Assembly (NCBI GenBank): GCA_964525565.1
Contig: CAZGHI010000001.1
Span: 62,001-126,000 of the forward strand
Direction of reading: 5' to 3'
DNA from: OLB6 sp964525565
GTDB taxonomy: Bacteria; Bacteroidota; Ignavibacteria; Kapaibacteriales; Kapaibacteriaceae
Length of the DNA: 64,000 bases
The position numbers and the translations under genes are program-made. The notes beneath the pieces were generated by a model, which searched no databases, had not been told where the DNA came from, and saw only the letters and a list, made by a program, of their open reading frames with translations. Of this stretch, positions 28,665-38,082 are shown in pieces. Numbering within the stretch: the stretch's first letter is position 1; every line of letters starts with the position of its first letter.

Positions 28665-31139
28665 ATGAACGACAATCTCCCCAATGGGTTAGATGTTGTT
28701 GTTCAAGCCGATCAATGTTTTAACTATACGTGGGCACTATCCGATCCCGCCCCGCCCAGTGCTCGTATTCAGGTTGATGCCTGGCTGCAAGATCCATGGA
28801 AAGATGCACGTTTTGTGGTACATGCCTACGACAGTTCAGGGAATGGCAGAGAGTGGCGTTACGACTATGACGCTCCTTCTGTAGAACTCCCTGCCAAAGT
28901 AGAAATAACGGATTCACGATCTGCGAATCCATGCGTCCGTGTTCCAATAGTGAACAATGATTCTACGCCGGTAAGCATAAATGCTGTGCACATCATCGGT
29001 GATAATCGCATTACCATGAATCCAGCAACAGTAACAGATGTAGATATTTCACCGGGCGATACGTTGTGGGTAACCCTATGCTACTCAGCAAGGGGCCAGA
29101 AGGACGTGGCCAGAGGTGAGCTGGTAGTGCGGTTCGTCTGTAACCTCAGGAAGACGATCCCATTGTCGGCCGTAGCTCCAGCCGATTTTGTTACTACAGA
29201 CCTGGACTTCGGAGACGTCCGTATTGGGGACACAGCCTGCAGGAAAGTGCCCGTAGTGAATACCGGAAGTACAGAGGTCACATTAAACGGAATGACGTTT
29301 ACTCAACCGGATAAACCGTTTACCGTTGATACTGTGGGAGTGTTTCCAATAACACTTCAACCCGGCGATACCCTATGGATTAATGTATGCTACAACCCCG
29401 ACCAGCAGGAAAGAAGTCTCCGGACCGATAGTGTGCATAGCATGCTGCTGGGCAGTAAGCCAACAACGTACATCGGACGTGGTGTACGGCCGAAAATACA
29501 GGACATCGTTGTAAACTGGGGCAAACGAAGAGTCGGATCGCGAAACGACTCAAGTTTTGTGATACAAAACAGCGGGAATGCTGCTTGTATTGTACAGGCA
29601 CAGCCATTGCCGGACGGTCAAGCCCTGTGGTACGATGGGTCGCGATGGCCGATTCAGCTTGCGCAGGCAGAGCAACATGTTTTACCATGCACGTTCTCGC
29701 CCAGTGAACGTGGCGTACAACAGGTTTCAATACCGTTACAGATAGATTGGCTCAGGCATGAGCCAGTTCAGATAACGCTGATTGGTGAAGGTACAATGCC
29801 TGAATTAATTACCTGGGATGTGGACATGGGCAAAGTACTGGTAGGGACGCAGAAAGACTCCGTGGCAGTAATCATGGAGGCAGGTGGGAATGAAGACTTA
29901 TACGTGTATGAAGTTGCAAAGGGTGGATCCGACCTTGCGGCCATTCGTACTGCGCTGTTAATGAACCAGTCAGTAATGGAAGTAGGCGACGTTGTTAACC
30001 TTCCCATTACATTCATTCCAACGCGTTCAGGATATCACGAAATCTTGCTTGATGTGGAGCATAACGGTGCTCCGTTAGGTGAACGTGGTCGGAGTCGAAT
30101 CCGGATTTTTGGTGAAGGTATTCCGATACCAAGGCGGGAGATTGATGTTCAGCTATCTGTAAACGCCACGGCACCCACATGTGTAGATCAACAGGCAACA
30201 ATGTCGGTAGTGAACAGTGGTAACACCGTTGTCACCATAAGCCGCATCGTTGCAGACCTCGATGGAACACCAATTCCGGTTGATGTCCCCTTACCAGTCG
30301 TTCTTGACACATCTGAAAGTGTTATCCTGTACCTGCCTTTTGTTCTCACGCGCCGCAGTGCTGGCATTATAACAGCCACACTAACTTTTAGCGATGATGA
30401 GGAGATTACAAAGACTGTTCACGTTGGCGCTGTTCAGACGCGTCCAACGTTGACAATCGCCCCTATACAAACGTCGCAACCCGGAAACGTGGTCACCATT
30501 ACAGCAAAAGCAAGGTCAGAGCAATTCCGGACAGTACCAGAGAACCTTGTAGTCCGGTTGTTTTCGGACCGGACAAAATGGAGCCCTTCCCTGGAGCCAG
30601 TTACCGTTGTTATTGTTGATCAGGTGGGAACGAGAACGGAATATATTCTTCCGAAAAACAACGGAAGCGAACTTAGTCTAGAACTGCAGAAGGGAGTACT
30701 ATCGCCGTACGAGCTTCGTTTTGAGTTTCCCGGAATTACCCTCTGGAATAATCCAACTCCCAATATTGTAGAGCTCACACTTGAACCAAGTGAGTGTAGC
30801 GAAGGAGAACAGGTGAACGGAATTATGTACACGGACGTTTGTGCAGGCGCACTACGGATGGTCCGCATTGGAGCGCTAGGGCAGGCCACGGTACAGGTGC
30901 GTCAACATCCGGTGCGCGGGGAGTTGAATTTAACCATGGGCGCAAACATCCCCACGAGTGTAGATTTGTATCTTGTTGATTCTAGAGGTATCCGGCACCT
31001 ACTTGGCAAACAATTTCCATTGGAAAAAGGTGAGCAACATTGTATCTTTTCAGTCGCAGGATATGCATCAGGTTTGTATGGTCTAGTAATTGCTCACGAA
31101 AGCGGGGAGGAAGTAGTCCCCATTTTGATAGTAAACTAA
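28665..31139 (+). CDS. IgGFc-binding-like surface protein 1, C-terminal part (ASH repeats and T9SS-like tail), no own signal peptide
   Basis: Continues the same reading frame as the gene at 27159 after its TAG; the open frame begins directly after the stop, and the first ATG is at 28665. It contains ASH/choice-of-anchor-type beta sandwiches (DLDFGDVRIGDTACRKVPVV, VVNWGKRRVGSRNDSSFVIQ, ITWDVDMGKVLVGTQKDSVA, LSVNATAPTCVDQQATMSVV). It ends in a tail (VQVRQHPVRGELNLTM to YASGLYGLVIAHE, VVPILIVN) that resembles a T9SS type A sorting domain. There is no signal peptide, so alone it would stay in the cytoplasm, which supports its being the second half of one interrupted gene. Confidence 0.75.
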   Translation: MNDNLPNGLDVVVQADQCFNYTWALSDPAPPSARIQVDAWLQDPWKDARFVVHAYDSSGNGREWRYDYDAPSVELPAKVEITDSRSANPCVRVPIVNNDSTPVSINAVHIIGDNRITMNPATVTDVDISPGDTLWVTLCYSARGQKDVARGELVVRFVCNLRKTIPLSAVAPADFVTTDLDFGDVRIGDTACRKVPVVNTGSTEVTLNGMTFTQPDKPFTVDTVGVFPITLQPGDTLWINVCYNPDQQERSLRTDSVHSMLLGSKPTTYIGRGVRPKIQDIVVNWGKRRVGSRNDSSFVIQNSGNAACIVQAQPLPDGQALWYDGSRWPIQLAQAEQHVLPCTFSPSERGVQQVSIPLQIDWLRHEPVQITLIGEGTMPELITWDVDMGKVLVGTQKDSVAVIMEAGGNEDLYVYEVAKGGSDLAAIRTALLMNQSVMEVGDVVNLPITFIPTRSGYHEILLDVEHNGAPLGERGRSRIRIFGEGIPIPRREIDVQLSVNATAPTCVDQQATMSVVNSGNTVVTISRIVADLDGTPIPVDVPLPVVLDTSESVILYLPFVLTRRSAGIITATLTFSDDEEITKTVHVGAVQTRPTLTIAPIQTSQPGNVVTITAKARSEQFRTVPENLVVRLFSDRTKWSPSLEPVTVVIVDQVGTRTEYILPKNNGSELSLELQKGVLSPYELRFEFPGITLWNNPTPNIVELTLEPSECSEGEQVNGIMYTDVCAGALRMVRIGALGQATVQVRQHPVRGELNLTMGANIPTSVDLYLVDSRGIRHLLGKQFPLEKGEQHCIFSVAGYASGLYGLVIAHESGEEVVPILIVN

Positions 31140-31158
31140 TATCGTCTTGGAAGAACAC

Positions 31159-31968
31159 ATGAGGAACTTTTTTGTTACGACAGCATTGCTTGCAGTGTGT
31201 GCAGGGTCTCTACTCGCTCAGCAAGAACTAGCTAACCCGCTTGTCCCAGCGGCCTCCAAGCCCCGTATTTATGTTGGGCCGGTTGCGGGTTATAATCGGT
31301 CACTCCACTCGTCCGGCTTTCAGTCTGTGTCGGGCGATGTATTGTGTCCGGACTTTACACAAGGTTCGGGTAATGGTTATTACTTCGGCTTGAGTGCGGA
31401 GTACTTGCTTGGATCACCGAAAGACAGCAAGTCTTCGATAATAGCGCGTGTTGTGTACAACTTTATGCCGGCGTACTACGAGGAACCCGGCGATCAACTT
31501 CCGTCGCTTGCACCTGACGGTTCCGTTGTGTCGTCATCGGTACGTCACGTTGCGGAGATAAAGTATTCTACAGTTGATTTGGAAGCAATTTACAAGCTCA
31601 ATCTTTTTAACTCGAGTTTTGGAATCGTTGTTGGACCTACAATTGGATTAGTTGTGAATGCTAGTAGGGAACAGCGCATGGAACTGGTTGAGCCCCTTAA
31701 TGCAACATTCGACTCATCGCTCTTTAATCCGGGCGAAGTAGAGTACATTAACAATGGCAGGGGGATCATTACGGGCAGGGACGACATTCCTGATAAAGCA
31801 CCGATTCGTTTGGCGGTAAAGGCTGGTGCTCAATATGAATTACCAATTGGGAGACTGCTTTTAGTACCCTGCGTTTACTACAACTTCGGCATAACGGAAG
31901 TTAGTCCGTCGGCCAACCTGAGAATCAACGCATTACAGGTTGGCGTGGATCTTCGATTTGCGATATAG
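31159..31968 (+). CDS. Outer-membrane beta-barrel protein (PorT-like barrel fold)
   Basis: A 269-residue exported protein with signal peptide MRNFFVTTALLAVCAGSLLAQ and alternating amphipathic strands (PRIYVGPVAGYNRSLH, YYFGLSAEYLLG, SIIARVVYNFMPAYYEEPG, FGIVVGPTIGLVV, IRLAVKAGAQYELPIG, LLVPCVYYNFGI) ending in LQVGVDLRFAI with an aromatic near the C-terminus, typical of small outer-membrane barrels. The ATG at 31159 has GGAAG upstream. The stop is TAG, 2 bases before the HIT gene. Position right after the IgGFc-like gene suggests a surface role; the specific function is not known. Confidence 0.75.
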   Translation: MRNFFVTTALLAVCAGSLLAQQELANPLVPAASKPRIYVGPVAGYNRSLHSSGFQSVSGDVLCPDFTQGSGNGYYFGLSAEYLLGSPKDSKSSIIARVVYNFMPAYYEEPGDQLPSLAPDGSVVSSSVRHVAEIKYSTVDLEAIYKLNLFNSSFGIVVGPTIGLVVNASREQRMELVEPLNATFDSSLFNPGEVEYINNGRGIITGRDDIPDKAPIRLAVKAGAQYELPIGRLLLVPCVYYNFGITEVSPSANLRINALQVGVDLRFAI

Positions 31969-31970
31969 AC

Positions 31971-32489
31971 TTGGAACGATTGTGGGCCCCTTGGCGCTCT
32001 CAGTATGTTGAGAGTATTCCTAACCAAGAGCGTACAAACTGTTTTCTGTGCGCTGCTTCAGAGGCGGAGGATGCATCGGTAAACAATTTGCTGGTGTTCA
32101 GGTCGGCAGTTGTAGTTGTTGTTATGAACCGTTACCCATATAACGCAGGGCACTTGCTCGTAGCACCACGGTTGCATACCGGGGAGTTTGTTTCGTTGTC
32201 CGATCACGTTTCTTCACAGATCATGGCAGTGAAGAGAATGTCTGTTGCAGTTCTGCAACGCACTCTTCATCCACAGGCAATGAATATTGGTGCAAATCTT
32301 GGTGCAGAGTCAGGTGCCGGACTACCGGAGCATTTACACTTTCATCTTGTGCCGCGCTGGAATGGCGACACGAACTTTATGCCATTAATAGCGAACACGA
32401 AGGTCATTAACGAGTCGCTTGATTCCATCTGGCAGCGATTTGTAACTGCATTTGCCGAAGAGGATCCGGCGGCGTGGAACATCGACTAA
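31971..32489 (+). CDS. HIT-family nucleotide hydrolase/transferase (AP4A phosphorylase-like)
   Basis: A 172-residue HIT protein. ERLWAPWRSQYVES at the start and a CFLCAASEAED zinc-type segment (about 20) are followed by NRYPYNAGHLLVAPRLHTG and the histidine triad HLHFHLVPRW (about 123). The N-terminal WAPWR pattern is shared with the diadenosine tetraphosphate phosphorylase-like subgroup. It should act on dinucleoside polyphosphates or nucleoside phosphoramidates in the cytoplasm. The start is a TTG at 31971, placed so that the conserved ERLWAPWR follows directly. It overlaps ksgA by 16 bases. Confidence 0.9.
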   Translation: MERLWAPWRSQYVESIPNQERTNCFLCAASEAEDASVNNLLVFRSAVVVVVMNRYPYNAGHLLVAPRLHTGEFVSLSDHVSSQIMAVKRMSVAVLQRTLHPQAMNIGANLGAESGAGLPEHLHFHLVPRWNGDTNFMPLIANTKVINESLDSIWQRFVTAFAEEDPAAWNID

Positions 32490-33277
32490 GACCTAAACGT
32501 GCGCTCAGTCAGAATTTCCTCGTTGATCGAACCGTAGCCAATAAAATCGTTCGCGCTGCCAACATTACTGCAAACGACCATGTAATCGAGATTGGTCCTG
32601 GAATGGGTGCGTTGACTGAGTTTATCGCACAAAGCCCGGCTGTTGCTGTAACAGCAATTGATGCAGATCAACGTTCAATCGAATACTGTATGCAACAGCC
32701 ATGGACACGAACGGGTATTACCTACGTGCACGAAGATGTCAGGAATGTGAATCCTAATGCGCTCACTATGGGTAATGCAGCAGTTTTAATCGGGAATCTT
32801 CCATATCATCTTTCGAGCGAAATACTTTTTTGGGTTCTTGAAAACAGACGCTCTTTCAGAACAGCAGTATTGATGTTGCAACGAGAGGTGGCGCGCAGAG
32901 TAGTTGCGTGCCCAGGAACCAAGGATTATGGAATTCTAAGTGTAGCCTTCTGGTTTGGCTCTGATGCTCGGATCCGGTTTGATGTAAAGCCAGGCTCGTT
33001 TTTCCCTCGTCCAAAAGTAACATCTTCTGTGCTCCATCTTAGGCTTCAGCATGAGGATCGTGAGTCGGTTCCGTTTTCCGAATTTCACACGTTTGTTCGT
33101 GCAGCATTTAGCCAGCGACGGAAGGTTCTGTCGAATTCACTTCGCGCCTGGGCCAATAACCGCCAGTTGTATCTGGCCGATGAGAATGTGGACCTTGCGA
33201 GAACCAGAGCAGAAGAGCTGCATCCGGAGCAACTCTTGCATCTGTTCCAACGTTTGAAAAAAAAACCTTCGTTGTAG
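32474..33277 (+). CDS. rsmA: 16S rRNA dimethyladenosine transferase KsgA/RsmA
   Basis: Dimethylates A1518 and A1519 in 16S rRNA helix 45, a late step and quality check in 30S assembly. The 267-residue chain has LRPKRALSQNFLVDRTVANK at the N-terminus, the SAM-binding IEIGPGMGALTEFIA (about 37-51), the catalytic NLPYHLSSEILF (about 107) and the C-terminal FFPRPKVTSSVLHL and FSQRRKVLSNSL. Its ATG lies within the last codons of the HIT gene, so translation is likely coupled. Confidence 0.95.
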   Translation: MEHRLRPKRALSQNFLVDRTVANKIVRAANITANDHVIEIGPGMGALTEFIAQSPAVAVTAIDADQRSIEYCMQQPWTRTGITYVHEDVRNVNPNALTMGNAAVLIGNLPYHLSSEILFWVLENRRSFRTAVLMLQREVARRVVACPGTKDYGILSVAFWFGSDARIRFDVKPGSFFPRPKVTSSVLHLRLQHEDRESVPFSEFHTFVRAAFSQRRKVLSNSLRAWANNRQLYLADENVDLARTRAEELHPEQLLHLFQRLKKKPSL

Positions 33278-33602
33278 TTGTCGTAACTCGTTGCTATACA
33301 AATGCTTAATCCAAGTTAAATTGATCCTTGCCAAAAAAAACGCAAAGAAGTGTAACCGATTGTCAATATTGGTGTTAATTATCATAGTGCATGTTACCAT
33401 TAACCTGAGAGTGGGCTTTGCTGAAAGAACATTCCATCCGTTAATGGCTACGTGAAATGCATTCAACAACATTCACATGCAGTTTGCATGTTGAATTTTT
33501 TGTTGAAAATGTTATTTTATGAGATTGTGCGCCATTGAAGGGGTGTACTTTATGAAAGTCGCTAATCAACCATTTACTTTTTACTCATTTGGAGTTTTAT
33601 CC
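33278..33602 (+). other. AT-rich intergenic region before the second IgGFc-like gene
   Basis: About 325 bases with no convincing ORF. The composition is markedly AT-rich compared with the genes around it (for example TTGAATTTTTTGTTG near 33491). The open frame of the next gene begins at 33519 inside it, but signal-peptide logic puts the start at 33603, leaving a long 5' leader. No terminator hairpin with a T-run was found after ksgA. Confidence 0.5.
33491..33520 (+). promoter_or_regulatory. Possible Bacteroidota-type promoter
   Basis: TTG at 33491-33493, a 19-base spacer and TATTTTAT at 33513-33520 resemble the -33 TTG / -7 TAnnTTTG arrangement, with two mismatches in the -7 box. It lies about 80 bases before the chosen start of the second IgGFc-like gene. 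Suggestive only. Confidence 0.3.
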
Positions 33603-36600
33603 ATGAGGTTTGCACCAACGTTCATGAAGCTTTTTGTGCCAAGCTTTGTGTCTTTGATTGCCGTTGCTAGTGCGTTTGGTCAGATTACAGATCAGCGCGG
33701 TACAATGGGTTTGGTGGAAGGAAGACGCTACATGGTAGCATTCCCGCAGGTTTGGGCTAGTCCAACGGAAAAGCCAACACCAACACCAATGCTGTTGTTT
33801 ATTTCTTCCAAGTCCAAAGCGAAGGTTGTTGTTTCAACACCGTCGGATTTGAATACGGGAACACGCATTAACCGTGAATATATTCTGAAGCCAAATGAAG
33901 TAACGAAGGTTGTTATATCGACCTCATTGATGAACACGGAAAGCGAGACTCGTACAGGTTTTGGTATAATGGTGGTTGGTGATAAGCCAATTACGGTGTC
34001 AACGTATCAGGCCTGGATGGGGAATGGAGAGCTTGCTCGGCATCTACCGGTTGAGGCATGGGGTAAGAACTATTACACAATGAACTTTTACCAGGACAAG
34101 TACGATGCATCCAACCCTCAGCATCGTCCAAGCCAAATTCTGCTTGTGGCTGCGTATGATAATACCATAATCAGCTACACGCCAACCTGGGATACCGAAG
34201 GTGGTATGGAAACAGCAAGCATACCAGCACGCGGAACAGGACAGGTAATCCTGAATCGTGGTGATACATACCTTATCAAGTCAAAGATTGATCCAAAGTA
34301 TGCCAAAGAATTCATAACGGACTTATCCGGCACATGGATCCGCTCAAGTCGTCCAGTTGGTGTAATTAGTGGTCACACAAAAGTTGCCATCATGCGTTAT
34401 CCAGATGTTTTGCCGCCAACGGGCATGTTCGCTGCGGCTGCACACTTTGTACGGAATAACGTTCATGACGCAATGTTGCCACTTGAAATGGCAGGAACAC
34501 GATTTGTTACCGTTCCGTGCATGTACACACCGTCACGCGTAACGGGCAAGGCATCTCAGGACTTTGGTATTGATGATGACCGTGGCGATGTTATTCGCGT
34601 TATTGCTTTGGAAGATAATACCACGGTTCGTGTCATGCGCCAGAATGGCGACGGTTTGATGAATAAGTGGGTTCTTCGTCGCGGCGAAACTCAGTTGGAG
34701 ACTGCACTTGAGTTTGCTACATACTGGGAAAGCGACAAGCCAATTCTGATGGGGCAATACGGTAAATCGTATGCAAAGATTTTGCCGCCAGGCATGCAGA
34801 AGAGCGATGGTGAGGTACAAGGCCACCCGACCGTTGAAAGTGGCATGCCAATGCTGCAGTATGTTCCTTCAGTTGACCGGTGGTCTAACTATGGTGTTTT
34901 TCATGCACCGGAAGGAATGGACAACTTCTTTAACATCACGTTTAAGACGAGTGAAGTTGGAAAGATTAAAATTGACGGTAGGTCTTTGACATCAGCCTTT
35001 GGTGGTTCTATGCGACCGCTGCAGGGTACAGAGTACTCCTATATTCGGACAGCCATCTCGGTTGGTGACCACGTTGTTGAAAGTGAAAGCGATGATGTTA
35101 AGTGGGCAGCATGGACTTACGGCTCATTGGATGGTCTTCAGCAAGGTCGTGCCTATGGCACACCAATCTCAATTGATCTTGCCATTCCATGCGACGACTC
35201 AGTTACGATTACCGAAACTATCGTTTGTGGCGACGTAACAGGAACTGGAAAAATCCTGCCTGAAGGGATTCCTTGCGGATCTATATTCTCGATTTATGCT
35301 GACAATCTCGTTAACTACGAGTTTGTCGAAGATCCGGAGTTTAGTTCTGGAGACCCTGAGGTCAAATTCTGGCTGAAAGTCATTGACAAAACAAAGGATG
35401 CCGCTGGAACGGTGCGCGTTATTTCTCGTTCAGGAAAGTACATTGAACGCACATACACGTATGTAGCAGACAAATTAGATTGGGAACCGAAAAAGATTGA
35501 CTTTGGCACAATCCCATTCAATACACAGTTCTGCAAAGAAATTAGAATCAAGAACCTTAGTACGGATCGTCCACTCACGGTACAAGATGTGCGGGCGAAA
35601 TATTTCCCTAACGTTTACAGCTTCACACCAAAAGCATTTGCAATCCCGCCCGGTGGTGAGCAGCTTGTTACGGTTTGTGCTGTCATCCAAGACACAAGAG
35701 AAAAACTTGATACTGTAATTGTCAAACTGGAATGCTTTGATCAACAAACCACCGAATTGCGTGTTCGCGGCGAAGAACCAACAATTTTCGTAAGCGATCA
35801 ATCGTGGTGGAATGTTCCTGCAAACCATCCAGGTATTGTAAAAGAAGTTGAGTTGATCAACGGTGGAAAGGTTGACCTGATCATTACAGGGTACGACGAA
35901 GCGCTTGTTGCATCTCAGAACAACTTCTTCAACTTTGAGAACAAGGATGGTTCGCCGCTGAAGTCAGTATTCCCACTCACACTGAAGAATGGTGAGCGTT
36001 ACAAATTCAATGTAACGTACTCACCACAAGGCGACGCAAGCAAAACACACCGAATTGAAGTTCCATTCTATTCGAATGCGCTTGTTGTGGATTCAATCGC
36101 AGTACTCGAAGGGAATGGTGTTGAAGCGAACATTTACGCATCAGCAGATCCATGGAATGTGCGCGTAATAGACGTTGTTCAAACAGCACAAAACATCACA
36201 CAGTATCCGCAGCAGATTCGATTCTCCAATTCCGGCGATGACGCAGTTACATTCCAACAGCCTCGAATCGAAGGCCCTGATGCTGCAGCGTTTAGAATTG
36301 TAGATCTCGGCAACACTGGTGAATTCCCAATACAACTGGTTGGAACAAATCCAGATGCTAAAGAACGTTATATTACAGTTGCGTTCGTTCCGAATGAATT
36401 GCCAAATCGTGGTGCCGAACGTTCCGACTACAATGCATCGCTCGTGTTCCCGAACAGCTCTGCACAATTCCCGCTATACACAGTTGATCTCAATGGTATA
36501 GCATGGCAGCCGCAAGTGAAAGGGGCTGATTACGATTACGGTACATTCCAAACTGGTGATCCTGTTGCTACGGCTCAGATTGTAATCTCCAACGAGCACT

Positions 36601-37199
36601 ACCAAGGTGTAACGAATCCAACAACTGGTGACACGAAAGCCACGCATGATGTTGTGGTTACCGGCATACAAATGCTCAACCCTGCTGCAGGCTTTACAGT
36701 TGATTATGGTCCGACCCCGGCCAATCCATGGCGTCTGGCACCAGGTGAGTCTCGCGAGATTACAGTGAGCTTTAATCCGCAAGTTGCCGGTACCTTTACA
36801 ACAGAATACGACGTTCTCACACGTCCAGCCGACATGACGGATGGCGCGGCACCATACACACCACGCTATACTCTTACAGCACTTGTGGTTGGCGGTGACT
36901 TTGTTGTACAAGGTAGCTCAACAGAACAGTACGTCTATAATGCAAAAGACATGACGATCCGTATCAGCCATACGGAAGCTGGAACACGCCGCTTTAATAT
37001 TGGTAATCCTGTTGGCCCTGATGCTTCACGGTTCTCTGTAGTAGAGCAATTTGTGGATGTTCCTGCTGGCCAGGAAGGTATTGTACACGTTGTGTTCATA
37101 CCTGACATCGTAACGAAGCTACGTAATGGTCAAAGCCAAGCATTCCTAAACTCGCCGAAAGCTCAGGCTCAAAGTCTGTCGTACCGTCCGAACAGCTAG
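33603..37199 (+). CDS. IgGFc-binding-like surface protein 2, N-terminal part, ends at in-frame TAG
   Basis: A 1198-residue N-terminal part of a giant surface protein. A signal peptide (MRFAPTFMKLFVPSFVSLIA to SAFGQ) is followed by the IgGFc-binding-like N-terminal domain (GRRYMVAFPQVWASPTEKPT, LLFISSKSKAKVVVSTP, PITVSTYQAWMGNGELARHL, VISGHTKVAIMRY, YGVFHAPEGMDNFFNITF). A cysteine-bearing segment (AIPCDDSVTITETIVCGDVT) and several ASH-type domains follow (KIDFGTIPFNTQFCKEIRI, DYDYGTFQTGDPVATAQIVI). The frame ends at TAG 37197-37199 after AQSLSYRPNS, within an ASH domain, and continues in the same frame beyond it. Upstream starts at 33519 and 33552 are possible; 33603 is chosen for the signal peptide. 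Probably one gene of about 1483 residues. Confidence 0.8.
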   Translation: MRFAPTFMKLFVPSFVSLIAVASAFGQITDQRGTMGLVEGRRYMVAFPQVWASPTEKPTPTPMLLFISSKSKAKVVVSTPSDLNTGTRINREYILKPNEVTKVVISTSLMNTESETRTGFGIMVVGDKPITVSTYQAWMGNGELARHLPVEAWGKNYYTMNFYQDKYDASNPQHRPSQILLVAAYDNTIISYTPTWDTEGGMETASIPARGTGQVILNRGDTYLIKSKIDPKYAKEFITDLSGTWIRSSRPVGVISGHTKVAIMRYPDVLPPTGMFAAAAHFVRNNVHDAMLPLEMAGTRFVTVPCMYTPSRVTGKASQDFGIDDDRGDVIRVIALEDNTTVRVMRQNGDGLMNKWVLRRGETQLETALEFATYWESDKPILMGQYGKSYAKILPPGMQKSDGEVQGHPTVESGMPMLQYVPSVDRWSNYGVFHAPEGMDNFFNITFKTSEVGKIKIDGRSLTSAFGGSMRPLQGTEYSYIRTAISVGDHVVESESDDVKWAAWTYGSLDGLQQGRAYGTPISIDLAIPCDDSVTITETIVCGDVTGTGKILPEGIPCGSIFSIYADNLVNYEFVEDPEFSSGDPEVKFWLKVIDKTKDAAGTVRVISRSGKYIERTYTYVADKLDWEPKKIDFGTIPFNTQFCKEIRIKNLSTDRPLTVQDVRAKYFPNVYSFTPKAFAIPPGGEQLVTVCAVIQDTREKLDTVIVKLECFDQQTTELRVRGEEPTIFVSDQSWWNVPANHPGIVKEVELINGGKVDLIITGYDEALVASQNNFFNFENKDGSPLKSVFPLTLKNGERYKFNVTYSPQGDASKTHRIEVPFYSNALVVDSIAVLEGNGVEANIYASADPWNVRVIDVVQTAQNITQYPQQIRFSNSGDDAVTFQQPRIEGPDAAAFRIVDLGNTGEFPIQLVGTNPDAKERYITVAFVPNELPNRGAERSDYNASLVFPNSSAQFPLYTVDLNGIAWQPQVKGADYDYGTFQTGDPVATAQIVISNEHYQGVTNPTTGDTKATHDVVVTGIQMLNPAAGFTVDYGPTPANPWRLAPGESREITVSFNPQVAGTFTTEYDVLTRPADMTDGAAPYTPRYTLTALVVGGDFVVQGSSTEQYVYNAKDMTIRISHTEAGTRRFNIGNPVGPDASRFSVVEQFVDVPAGQEGIVHVVFIPDIVTKLRNGQSQAFLNSPKAQAQSLSYRPNS

Positions 37200-37208
37200 A
37201 CAGCAACC

Positions 37209-38054
37209 GTGGACATCACCGATGCAGTAAACGGAAAGGTGCAGGCAGCTACACTGACAGGCGATGGATTGTTCCTAGAAACAACAAACTATGTAGGTAA
37301 TGACCACAGAGTTGTTGTATCTAAGTCAATTGACATTCCAATTGAACTGCGTGCCGATCCTGAAGCACTAGACGTCGCACAGCTTACAGAACTTCGCGTT
37401 CGGATCTCGTACGATGCCAATATTGTTCGTCCACGTATCAATCCAAATCAAATCATCCTTAATGGTACTCAAGGCCAGGGAGGTCGTGTACTGAAGGTTG
37501 ACCAGGTTCTGAATAACATGGTTGAGATTGACATTGTTTTTGCTCAGCCAATTACAAGTGCAGGTGGACCGCTCTTCAAGCTAACGTTCGACTCGTTCCT
37601 TGGCAAGAGTGCCGATCCGGCAAACCCATACACATCACCAATTAGCATCTACACATATCCAGTTGATTTTGACAACAGCGATGGTGTTGGAAAGAGTGAT
37701 TTGTATGTTCTGTTCCATGATGAGCCAGGAAAGCTGGTCGTTGATCAAGACTGCGCAAAGAACATGCGTTTGGTAAACATCACCGGTACACGGTTTGCCG
37801 TTGAACCAGTAGCTCCAAACCCTGTAAGTGGTTCTGCAGTGATCAACTATTCCATCGGCCTTTCTGGTGAAACACGCATCGCTCTCTATAACTCGATGGG
37901 TGTTCACGTGATGGATTTGGTAAATGAGCATCTTCAAGTTGGTGCATATCAACTTACTGTGGATGTCTCCGGTCTTCCTGCAGGAACATACTTCTACCGT
38001 GTAATCTCTGGCCCATACATGAGTGATGACCAAATTCTAACGGTAGTACGATAA
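37209..38054 (+). CDS. IgGFc-binding-like surface protein 2, C-terminal part with T9SS sorting domain
   Basis: Same frame as the gene at 33603, resuming directly after its TAG (TATVDITDAVNGKV). It completes an ASH domain (VQAATLTGDGL), continues into a cohesin-like domain (RVRISYDANIVRPRINPNQI, GGPLFKLTFDSF) and ends in a clear T9SS type A sorting domain: VAPNPVSGSAVINYSIGLSG, then GLPAGTYFYRVISGPYMSDD and LTVVR. The listed start at 37209 is a GTG; a GTG or ATG start has no meaning if the two parts form one gene. With no signal peptide of its own, this piece cannot be exported separately. The strong terminator at 38083-38115 follows. Confidence 0.8.
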   Translation: MDITDAVNGKVQAATLTGDGLFLETTNYVGNDHRVVVSKSIDIPIELRADPEALDVAQLTELRVRISYDANIVRPRINPNQIILNGTQGQGGRVLKVDQVLNNMVEIDIVFAQPITSAGGPLFKLTFDSFLGKSADPANPYTSPISIYTYPVDFDNSDGVGKSDLYVLFHDEPGKLVVDQDCAKNMRLVNITGTRFAVEPVAPNPVSGSAVINYSIGLSGETRIALYNSMGVHVMDLVNEHLQVGAYQLTVDVSGLPAGTYFYRVISGPYMSDDQILTVVR

Positions 38055-38082
38055 GTATTAAACGTTGCTAAGAAAAGAGTTA

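Noticed and set aside
27159..38054. TAG recoded to an amino acid genome-wide
   Set aside because: At least eight other genes in the window end at TAG, including one followed directly by a terminator (16107) and several at overlapping or convergent junctions, so TAG works as a stop.
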